Source: an uncultured Clostridia bacterium
GTDB taxonomy: Bacteria; Bacillota; Clostridia; RGIG6154
Length of the DNA: 9,993 bases
Direction: 5' to 3'
Assembly: GCA_934446135.1 (NCBI GenBank)
Contig: CAKSDT010000065.1
Location: 1-9,993, forward strand
Under the pieces are notes generated by a model. It ran no database searches, was not told the origin of the DNA, and saw nothing but the letters and a program-made list of their open reading frames with translations. A program made the position numbers and the translations under genes. Numbering within the stretch: position 1 is the first letter of the stretch; the number at the start of each line of letters is the position of its first letter. This document shows positions 1-5,820 of the stretch, piece after piece.

Positions 1-77
1 TGGCGACTCGGAAGAGACTCGAACTCTCGACCTCCTGCGTGACAGGCAGGCGTTCTAACCAACTGAACTACCGAGCC
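1..77 (-). tRNA. tRNA-Asp (anticodon GTC)
   Basis: Read on the minus strand, this folds into a full cloverleaf. The acceptor stem GGCTCGG pairs with CCGAGTC (one G-T pair). The anticodon loop CTGTCAC carries GTC, and the T loop is of the TTCGAGT type. The 3' CCA is encoded in the DNA (plus bases 1-3, TGG). It lies 3 bases downstream of the tRNA-Val gene in the same direction, so the two are almost certainly cotranscribed from the promoter at 183-211. The array may continue past the left edge of the window. Confidence 0.97.
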
Positions 78-80
78 GTA

Positions 81-156
81 TGGTGGGAACAATAGGGCTC
101 GAACCTATGACCCTCTGCTTGTAAGGCAGATGCTCTCCCAGCTGAGCTATGCTCCC
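81..156 (-). tRNA. tRNA-Val (anticodon TAC)
   Basis: On the minus strand the acceptor stem GGGAGCA pairs with TGTTCCC (one G-T pair), followed by an A discriminator and an encoded CCA. The anticodon loop CTTACAA carries TAC, which reads GTA and related valine codons. The D arm (TAGCTCAGCTGGGAGAGCA) and the T loop (TTCGAGC) are canonical. This is the promoter-proximal gene of the pair. Confidence 0.97.
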
Positions 157-182
157 ATAAGTTACCACCGGCAACAGATAAG

Positions 183-211
183 AGTATAACAAAAAGTTGA
201 GTTTTTGTCAA
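183..211 (-). promoter_or_regulatory. Sigma-A promoter of the tRNA-Val/tRNA-Asp operon
   Basis: On the minus strand, TTGACA (plus 206-211) is followed after exactly 17 bases by TATACT (plus 183-188). This is a perfect -35 and a 5/6 -10. It predicts initiation near base 176, about 20 bases before the mature 5' end of tRNA-Val. Such near-consensus promoters are typical of stable RNA genes. Confidence 0.88.
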
Positions 212-229
212 TACTTTTTTAAAAAAAAT

Positions 230-258
230 TTGTAATTTAATTTTTTTTATGGTAAAAT
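230..258 (+). promoter_or_regulatory. Probable sigma-A promoter of rqcH
   Basis: TTGTAA (230-235) and TAAAAT (253-258) are separated by 17 bases, in a very A/T-rich tract that could act as an UP-like element. The predicted start near base 265 leaves a leader of about 24 bases that includes the ribosome binding site at 275-279. The -35 matches only 4 of 6 bases, so confidence is moderate. Confidence 0.55.
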
Positions 259-274
259 ACTATTTGTTTACGAT

Positions 275-279
275 AGGAG
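275..279 (+). promoter_or_regulatory. Ribosome binding site deciding the rqcH start
   Basis: AGGAG lies 9 bases before the ATG at 289. An in-frame TTG at 280 touches this motif directly and would have no usable spacing, so the ATG at 289 is the start. Confidence 0.8.
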
Positions 280-288
280 TTGAAATTA

Positions 289-1980
289 ATGGCATTTGAT
301 GCTGCAGTAATATCTTGTTTCATCAGCGAATCCAAAGATAAAATTATAAACACAAAAATAGAAAAAATATATCAGCCGCAAAAAGATGAATTATATTTTC
401 AATTGCGTTCAAAAGACATAAATACAAAACTTTACATAAGTGCTAATGCAAGTTATCCGAGAATTTATCTAACTGATTCAAAATATGATAACCCGCCTGC
501 ACCGTATATGTTTTGTATGCTTTTAAGAAAACTTTTAATATCTGCGAAAATTACTGACATATATCAGGTTGAGTATGAAAGAATTATAGTTATTGAAATA
601 GAAGGTTACGATGAACTCAGAGAACTTACCAAAAGGAAACTGATTGTTGAAATAATGGGTAAACATTCAAACATTATTTTAACCGACTCTGAAAACAAAA
701 TAATAGATTCAATAAAAAGAATAGATATTTCCACTAGTTCAGTACGACAAATACTCCCATCTCTGACATATCATTATCCGCCTATTCAAGAGGAAAGAGT
801 AAAGCCTTTTACTGAAAATGAAACCCTCGTAAATTCTGACGAAAATATCGAAAAGCAAATTATGACAAAATTCTCCGGAATAAGCAAACTTACTGCCCGC
901 GAAATAGAATATCTATCATCGTTCGGCGGAACGAAAAATGCTGTCCATTCCGTTTTTTCAAAACTTGAAAACTGTGACTTTTCACCATGTATTATTTACA
1001 AAAATGATAATACTCCCGTAGACTTCAGTGCAATAAAAATTTCGCAGTACAATGACGGATTCAAGGTTGAATACAACAATTCAATTTCATATATCATCGA
1101 AAAATTTTATAAAGAAAAGGCAAATCATTTAAGACTTTCGCAAAATTGCTCGCATCTGTTAAAATTAGTTACAAACAATATAGAAAGATGCGAAAAAAAA
1201 CTTGGCATATTCAGAAAACAACTTATTGATGCTTCAAAAAGAGACAAATACAAAGAATATGGAGAACTTATAACCGCAAATCTATATCTTGCAAAAGAAA
1301 ACTCTGAAAGTATGGAGGTTATAAACTACTTTGATGAAAGTATGCCAAAAATCACAGTACCTCTCGACAAAAAGATTTCCCCTGCCAAAAATGCAGAAAA
1401 ATATTTTTCTAAGTATAATAAAGCAAAAACAGCCGAGAGTCAGGCAAACATTCAAATCAAAAAAACCGAAAAAGAACTTTCATATCTCGAAACCGTTCTT
1501 GACTCAATACAAAGGGTATCTGATAATCAGGATATAAAAGAGATTAAGGAAGAACTTATATCAGAAGGATATATACACTCGGAAGGCAATAACAAAAAGA
1601 AAAAAGAAACTGTATCTTCTCCAAAAAAATATGAATTTGACGGATTTACTATTATGGTCGGAAAAAACAACAGACAAACTGACTATCTTACATTAAAACT
1701 TTCAAAGAACAACGATATATGGCTTCACACAAAAAATATTCCGGGTTCGCATGTGATTATTTCAAAACCTGCAGAAAAAGAAATTCCCGACGAAATAATC
1801 CTCAAAGCAGCAAAACTTGCCGCAATTAATTCAAAAGCAAAAGGAGCAGCAAAAATTCCGGTTGATTACACTATTGTTAAAAATGTAAAAAAGCCCTCAG
1901 GAGCAAAACCCGGTATGGTAATTTATGATAATTACAACACGGTATATGGTTCTCCGGATGAAGAAAAAACTACTGTTTAA
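289..1980 (+). CDS. rqcH: RqcH, ribosome-associated quality control protein (NFACT family)
   Basis: The 563-residue product is close to the roughly 570 of Bacillus subtilis RqcH. In the known bacterial pathway, RqcH binds 50S subunits with obstructed nascent chains, recruits tRNA-Ala and adds C-terminal alanine tails that mark the peptide for proteolysis. The NFACT-N domain opens with MAFDAAVIS and continues through MFCMLLRK and a MGKHSN motif near residue 125. A charged coiled-coil region follows (about 270-430). The NFACT-R domain ends the protein (about 450-555) with VGKNNRQ, IWLHTKNIPGSHV and VDYT...VKKPSGAKPG. The older family name is fibronectin-binding protein FbpA. At positions 97-98 the sequence is Glu-Arg, where B. 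subtilis (from memory) has the Asp97-Arg98 pair needed for tailing. The start is ATG 289, supported by AGGAG at 275-279. The gene is transcribed alone, divergent from the tRNA genes and convergent with the HD gene, which it overlaps by 4 bases. Confidence 0.95.
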   Translation: MAFDAAVISCFISESKDKIINTKIEKIYQPQKDELYFQLRSKDINTKLYISANASYPRIYLTDSKYDNPPAPYMFCMLLRKLLISAKITDIYQVEYERIIVIEIEGYDELRELTKRKLIVEIMGKHSNIILTDSENKIIDSIKRIDISTSSVRQILPSLTYHYPPIQEERVKPFTENETLVNSDENIEKQIMTKFSGISKLTAREIEYLSSFGGTKNAVHSVFSKLENCDFSPCIIYKNDNTPVDFSAIKISQYNDGFKVEYNNSISYIIEKFYKEKANHLRLSQNCSHLLKLVTNNIERCEKKLGIFRKQLIDASKRDKYKEYGELITANLYLAKENSESMEVINYFDESMPKITVPLDKKISPAKNAEKYFSKYNKAKTAESQANIQIKKTEKELSYLETVLDSIQRVSDNQDIKEIKEELISEGYIHSEGNNKKKKETVSSPKKYEFDGFTIMVGKNNRQTDYLTLKLSKNNDIWLHTKNIPGSHVIISKPAEKEIPDEIILKAAKLAAINSKAKGAAKIPVDYTIVKNVKKPSGAKPGMVIYDNYNTVYGSPDEEKTTV

Positions 1981-1993
1981 TCAGTAGTTTTTT
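1964..1993. terminator. Bidirectional intrinsic terminator between rqcH and the HD gene
   Basis: This is a perfect 12-bp palindromic stem: AAAAAACTACTG at 1964-1975 and CAGTAGTTTTTT at 1982-1993. The 6-base loop is 1976-1981, and a further T follows at 1994. Because the stem ends in A/T runs, each strand gives a hairpin followed by a U tract, so it can end transcription from both sides. The stop codons of both genes lie inside the loop. Confidence 0.88.
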
Positions 1994-3191
1994 TAATATC
2001 ATCCTTAAAGTATTTAAAATAATACGAAACATCAATTCCGCATAAGTTTGTATCCTTGTAAGTTTCATAAAGCGTGTTTATCGCATTTTTAAGCGGTTGA
2101 GCCTCAACACCGTTTTTAATTGAAAGATATGCCTCAAGGTATGCCGACAAATGATCGCATATTCTTATCAACCGTCCGTCTATAGGATTATATTTGTCAA
2201 AATTATAATTTCCGGATATTTCCTCACTTGAAACATTTTTTATAACACCGTTATCTGTTATTCTCGAAACAAATTCATCGTTTGTATAATAATTTATTTC
2301 CTTCTGCATATCTTCTGAAATAAGCGGATAAACAACATCGTGCATCTGACTGTCCTCAATACTTTTTATCATTTCATCAAGACCGTCAATCCCACGCTTA
2401 ACGGGAGAAATTATATCTCTTGTTAAAACTTCCGGCAAATCATGAAAAAGTCCGCCGAAGAAAGCATTTTTTAATCTTGATGGACACACATCAATCTCTG
2501 AAGCAAAAAAATATGATAGAAGTGCCACAACCAATGTATGTCCCATAACAGATGTTTCAGGCATTCTTGCCGTTGCAGTCCATCTTTGCTGAAACCTCAA
2601 CTGTCCTATTAAATTTAAAAAGTCTATGAGTCCGGAATCCTGATAAAATTCAATTTTGCCCTCAAACCATTCAAGTTCAAGCAGACTTCTGTTTACCTCC
2701 GCTCTTGTTTTTTCAATGTTATACATTGAACGATTCATCTCATATATTACATCAAACTCCCATTTTGTAGCAAGATAATGGGCACATTTAATAATTTTCT
2801 TTTCTTTGGTGCTATATTCGGAATCAAGAAAATACTCTTCCATTTTTTCATAAAAGTTTCCCTTTATATAGTAAACATCATCTTTAAGTCTTGAAAGTAC
2901 CCATCTGTTTATTTCAGGTCCCATTCTCTTCATCATTTTGTGGTAAACCGGAGGTTTTATGTCTGTCGTTATAACACGGTGAAGAAACTCAAATATAATG
3001 CCTTCTATAAGTTTTATGCTATCTACTTCACCGCCTGCTTTTTCACAGCATTTTGCAAGCGTATAGGCATAAAATGTCTTATGAGCCTGTTTGTCCATCT
3101 CTGTAAAACCTGTTGACGGCCTTATGTGATCGTTCCATCTGCCTATAACACAGGCAGTGTGAATAAGTGAAATTAAATTTGCGTTTATCAT
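1977..3191 (-). CDS. Tandem HD-domain phosphohydrolase, YfbR-like C-terminal domain
   Basis: The 404-residue product is cytoplasmic, with no signal peptide. Its C-terminal half (about 210-350) is an HD metal-dependent phosphohydrolase. Candidate ligands are H218 (GH), H250-D251 with E254 (FHDLPEVLTRD) and D346 (ICDH). The pattern HD-x2-E-x4-D-x3-PVK is typical of YfbR-type 5'-deoxynucleotidases. The N-terminal half (about 30-150) repeats this layout: H37, then FEFLHRVITTDIKPPV at 67-82, then KCAH at 135-138. Here HD has become EF, the Glu is Arg and the last Asp is Ala, so that domain should not bind the usual metals. The substrate is unknown; deoxynucleoside monophosphates are a guess from the family. 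The start ATG overlaps the upstream stop as TGATG, with AAGGA 6 bases before it inside the upstream gene, so translation should be coupled. The 3' end shares the palindromic terminator with rqcH. Confidence 0.85.
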   Translation of the reverse strand: MINANLISLIHTACVIGRWNDHIRPSTGFTEMDKQAHKTFYAYTLAKCCEKAGGEVDSIKLIEGIIFEFLHRVITTDIKPPVYHKMMKRMGPEINRWVLSRLKDDVYYIKGNFYEKMEEYFLDSEYSTKEKKIIKCAHYLATKWEFDVIYEMNRSMYNIEKTRAEVNRSLLELEWFEGKIEFYQDSGLIDFLNLIGQLRFQQRWTATARMPETSVMGHTLVVALLSYFFASEIDVCPSRLKNAFFGGLFHDLPEVLTRDIISPVKRGIDGLDEMIKSIEDSQMHDVVYPLISEDMQKEINYYTNDEFVSRITDNGVIKNVSSEEISGNYNFDKYNPIDGRLIRICDHLSAYLEAYLSIKNGVEAQPLKNAINTLYETYKDTNLCGIDVSYYFKYFKDDIKKTTD

Positions 3192-4432
3192 CAGTTTTCC
3201 TTCTTGCTTGTAATTATAACTGTTTTAGTTGTATCATCCCACGAAACATTACAGTCGAATGATTCGGTTACGGCTCTTACAGGAACCAATGTTCTGCTGT
3301 TTACAATTTTCGCCGAAACATCAAGTTCTTTTTCCTGTCCGTTTATATAAATTGCGTTTTTGTTTACAGGAACTTTTATATCAAGCGTACCACTTGTTGC
3401 GGTTGCAGTTTTCTGACTGTCATCCCACTTTACATCTGCACCCATTTTTTCAAATATCACCCTTAAAGGAACTAAAACTCTTGATTTGTAAATAACGGGA
3501 TTTGTATCAAACTCAAGTTTTTCGCCGTCAAATGTAACAGTTACATCGGGTGAAATTCTCTTTGATGTTTCCGAAAGACTTTTAAAAAACGTTTCATAGT
3601 TATATTCTATGCTTTTATCCGGGTAATTTCCATACTGAGTATAGTGAACAAAACTTTGACCGTTATCCGTTAGATATGTTCCATTTGAAACAACTTTCTG
3701 CCCCACATATTTTTCAAAATAATCATTGTTTGCAATTTCTGTTTTTGTAAGTTTTGTAAGTTTACCGTTTTCTGAAACAGAATATTTTGAGGCAGTGTAT
3801 ACCTTTCCTTCAGCAGTTTCATACGAACTTCTCTCATAACCTTTATCCTCAGTAAATCCTCTGAGATCAAGAAGTTCATTGTTCTGGCAATAAAGTTCTT
3901 TAGAATAAGTGTCAACCAGGCTTCTAAATTCACCGTCAGAATATTTCATAAGTTGAAAATCGCGGAAATATGTTTCAAGTCCGTTGTAAAAAGTATATTT
4001 TTCAAATATGCGCGATACTTCGCGAAGTGCATAAATATTATTTCCGTTTGTGTAAAAGACAAGTCCTTTGTAACCTGATGACAAAACATTTGAATCTTTA
4101 TAAAATTCTCTTGCTTTCCCATTCTCATAACACCACATTGACTCTACATAATTATCTTTATCATCATCTGTTTTATAAACAAAATAAAGTTCAGGAGTTC
4201 CGTCACCGTTTAAATCCATTAATTTTCCGTATGTGAATCCCTTTGTGTTTTTATCATTATACTGGCTCTTTTGTGACACCCCGTAAGAATCTGCAATCGA
4301 CTTTATTGCTTTTGCGTACTCTCCGGCATAGTTTGTTTCATAAATTTTGGTATCATCATAAACAATTTCGGCAGAAACTGAAGAACACAGTAAAACCATA
4401 CTTAGCATAATTAATAATATAAGTTTTTTCAC
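3191..4432 (-). CDS. Exported protein with copper amine oxidase N-terminal (stalk-like) domain
   Basis: The 413-residue product starts with a classic signal peptide: KK, a leucine-rich core, then SVSA before Glu22. It should therefore act outside the membrane. A DLNGDGTPEL motif (73-82) is the calcium-loop type found in FG-GAP/dockerin-like proteins. The C-terminal part (about 297-411) is a Cu_amine_oxidN1 domain with its two half-repeats. These are marked by SRVLVPLR...WDD (318-338) and SRTLVPVR...WDD (379-400). Despite the name, this domain is common in clostridial surface proteins with no amine oxidase activity. The middle portion (about 90-295) is not recognised. The start is GTG at 4432, set by AGGAGG at 4440-4445 with a 7-base spacer. 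The gene is first in a two-gene operon with the HD protein, and no biochemical link between the two is obvious. A wall or envelope role is inferred only from export and domain type. Confidence 0.85.
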   Translation of the reverse strand: MKKLILLIMLSMVLLCSSVSAEIVYDDTKIYETNYAGEYAKAIKSIADSYGVSQKSQYNDKNTKGFTYGKLMDLNGDGTPELYFVYKTDDDKDNYVESMWCYENGKAREFYKDSNVLSSGYKGLVFYTNGNNIYALREVSRIFEKYTFYNGLETYFRDFQLMKYSDGEFRSLVDTYSKELYCQNNELLDLRGFTEDKGYERSSYETAEGKVYTASKYSVSENGKLTKLTKTEIANNDYFEKYVGQKVVSNGTYLTDNGQSFVHYTQYGNYPDKSIEYNYETFFKSLSETSKRISPDVTVTFDGEKLEFDTNPVIYKSRVLVPLRVIFEKMGADVKWDDSQKTATATSGTLDIKVPVNKNAIYINGQEKELDVSAKIVNSRTLVPVRAVTESFDCNVSWDDTTKTVIITSKKEN

Positions 4433-4434
4433 TT

Positions 4435-4676
4435 TTACTCCTCCTTATAATTAAAGTTTTTCGGCGAAACACAGTAATACTTTTTAAACACCCTGCAAAA
4501 ATAATACGGTGATGAAAAGCCAAGATGTTCTGATATTTCAGAAACATTTAAATCGGAATATTTTAATAGTTCCAGAGAATGTTCCAATTTAATTTTATTA
4601 ACATATACAGATACTGTCTGAAATTGCCTGCCATTGTTACAGCAAAATAGTCTATGTCATTCAAATAAATATACAT
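4435..4676 (-). pseudogene. AraC-type HTH domain remnant, frameshifted
   Basis: The minus frame from about 4656 to the TAA at 4435 translates to a clear second HTH of an AraC/XylS DNA-binding domain. It contains VNKIKLEHSLELLKYSDL, then VSEISEHLGFSSPYYF, then RVFKKYYCVSPKNF. No start codon serves this frame, because a TGA at 4657-4659 blocks it. A well-placed ATG at 4674-4676 (AGGTG upstream) opens another frame that reads MYIYLNDIDYFAVT, resembling the first HTH helix, but stops at 4563-4565. The two pieces together fit a single small AraC-type domain of about 80-90 residues broken by a frameshift. A longer ancestor with a sensor domain is possible, but nothing of it remains. The fragment lies between the promoter at 4693-4721 and the exported-protein gene, so it is now transcribed as the operon's 5' leader. 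Confidence 0.8.
4440..4445 (-). promoter_or_regulatory. Strong ribosome binding site inside the araC remnant
   Basis: On the minus strand AGGAGG lies 7 bases before the GTG start of the exported protein. It falls within the last codons of the AraC-type reading frame, whose TAA (4435-4437) ends 2 bases before that GTG. This layout suggests the two genes were once translationally coupled. Confidence 0.85.
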
Positions 4677-4692
4677 TCCACACCTCATTGTA

Positions 4693-4721
4693 ATTTTAAC
4701 TCATAATAAAATGCTTGTCAA
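4693..4721 (-). promoter_or_regulatory. Sigma-A promoter of the araC-remnant/exported protein/HD operon
   Basis: On the minus strand TTGACA (plus 4716-4721) and TAAAAT (plus 4693-4698) are exactly 17 bases apart, a 6/6 and a 5/6 match. Initiation is expected near 4686, giving a leader of about 250 bases before the GTG at 4432. It lies directly against the presumed spoIIP promoter region on the other strand. Confidence 0.82.
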
Positions 4722-4750
4722 TAATATTTTAGATATAAAAGGCATATATA
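4722..4750 (+). promoter_or_regulatory. Candidate sigma-E-type promoter of spoIIP
   Basis: TAATATT (4722-4728) fully fits the sigma-E -35 pattern KMATATT. After 14 bases, CATATATA (4743-4750) matches 6 of 8 positions of the -10 pattern CATACAHT. SpoIIP is made in the mother cell under sigma-E in Bacillus subtilis, which supports the assignment. Against it, the implied start (about 4756-4758) falls on the ribosome binding site AGGTGA, leaving a leader of only about 12 bases. The region is also so A/T-rich that chance matches are likely. Confidence 0.4.
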
Positions 4751-4768
4751 TTAATTAGGTGATTACTT

Positions 4769-5788
4769 TTGAAAAACTATAAAAACACAATAACCGAAAT
4801 AGTTTCATTTTTGATAATAGTTACATATATAATAGTAATAGGCGATATAAAAAATATTCTCTTTATACCTCATAAAAGTGTTGACAATATCATAAACGAC
4901 AATTTTGTTCTTTTTTCATCTAAAGGATCAAATGATGCGTCAAACATTTTAAAGGATATGATTTACCTTGCCGGGGTAAAGACTGAAACTGCTAAAGAAG
5001 TTATAAAAAAGGACAATCCCGATGAGCCTGTTAATGAAACTCCGAAAGTTGAAGAAACTACAATAAATTATCAAAACTCAGGCACAAATATATCCTGGAA
5101 TAATGTGCTTATTAATAACCATTCTTCAAAACAGGTTGACCTTGTAAATATGATGAAAGACTACTCTCCTATTTCGAAAAATGATATTAAGATTCTAATA
5201 ATTCATACCCATGGAACTGAAGGGTATATAGAATGTCCTTCAAGCAGAACCGAAGACACAGAAAAAAATGTTGTTAAAGTCGGAACCGTTCTTACCGACA
5301 AACTTAAAGAATATGGATTTAATGTTCTTCATGATCCTAAGATGCACGATTTGCCTTCTTACAACGGTTCTTACAAAAATGCCCTCAAAACACTTAATTG
5401 GTATAAAGAACACTATAGCGGAATTAATATTGTTCTTGATGTCCACCGTGACGCTTTTGAAAGAAGTGACGGAAGCAAGGTCAAAGTAATTTCAGAACAA
5501 AACGGCAAAAAAGCGGCACAGGTTATGTTTGTTGCCGGAACAGATGACTGCGGTTTATCTCACCCTAACTGGCAAGAAAACTTGAAACTTGCTGCATACT
5601 TGTATGCCAACGGGAACAGTTCATATCCGGGATTTTTCAGACCAATTGACTTAAGAAGTGAGCGTTTTAACCAACATATAACAAACGGAAGTCTTATAGT
5701 TGAGTTTGGCTCAAACGGAAATTCACTTGATGAAGCCGTTTATTCGGCTGAAATTTTAGCCGACATATTTAATAAAAGTTTCAATTGA
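4769..5788 (+). CDS. spoIIP: Stage II sporulation protein P (SpoIIP), peptidoglycan hydrolase
   Basis: The 339-residue product has one N-terminal membrane helix (about 10-25). A polar, Pro/Glu-rich linker follows (about 75-110), then a SpoIIP catalytic domain (about 138-337). In the known system SpoIIP works with SpoIID and SpoIIM at the septum, where its amidase/endopeptidase activity drives engulfment of the forespore. Family signatures are IIHTHGTEGY (144-153), VLDVHRDA (222-229), NQHI (301-304) and IVEFGSNGN (310-318). H146, E151, H226 and E312 are candidate zinc-site residues by analogy with amidase_3 folds. The start is TTG at 4769, with AGGTGA 6 bases upstream. No ATG lies near the true N terminus, since the hydrophobic helix begins almost at once. 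The gene stands alone here and lacks the gpr neighbour seen in many Firmicutes. It implies, but does not prove, that the organism sporulates. Confidence 0.93.
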   Translation: MKNYKNTITEIVSFLIIVTYIIVIGDIKNILFIPHKSVDNIINDNFVLFSSKGSNDASNILKDMIYLAGVKTETAKEVIKKDNPDEPVNETPKVEETTINYQNSGTNISWNNVLINNHSSKQVDLVNMMKDYSPISKNDIKILIIHTHGTEGYIECPSSRTEDTEKNVVKVGTVLTDKLKEYGFNVLHDPKMHDLPSYNGSYKNALKTLNWYKEHYSGINIVLDVHRDAFERSDGSKVKVISEQNGKKAAQVMFVAGTDDCGLSHPNWQENLKLAAYLYANGNSSYPGFFRPIDLRSERFNQHITNGSLIVEFGSNGNSLDEAVYSAEILADIFNKSFN

Positions 5789-5789
5789 A

Positions 5790-5820
5790 AAGAGTATGAC
5801 TTATAACTTGTCATACTCTT
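5790..5820. terminator. Hairpin between spoIIP and the DUF2156-GNAT gene
   Basis: AAGAGTATGAC (5790-5800) and GTCATACTCTT (5810-5820) form a perfect 11-bp stem with a 9-base loop. It follows the spoIIP stop (5786-5788) directly, and its right arm contains the stop and last codons of the minus-strand gene. On the minus strand a short T run (CTTTTC) follows the stem. On the plus strand an A run follows, so it is a better terminator for the minus gene than for spoIIP. Confidence 0.65.

Noticed and set aside
280..288. TTG start for rqcH, three codons before the ATG
   Set aside because: It touches the AGGAG motif with no spacer. The ATG at 289 has a 9-base spacer and gives the family's usual M-x-FD N terminus.
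4366..4432. Lipobox in the exported protein signal peptide (VLLC)
   Set aside because: Residue -1 is Leu instead of Gly, Ala or Ser. A type I site SVSA follows, so ordinary signal peptidase cleavage is more likely.
4356..4547. Minus-strand 63-residue frame overlapping the AraC remnant and the exported protein
   Set aside because: It is a third frame through two regions whose coding frames are clear, and it carries no motif.
4715..4739. Sigma-A promoter for spoIIP from TTGTCA and TATAAA
   Set aside because: The spacer is only 13 bases, too short for a working sigma-A promoter.
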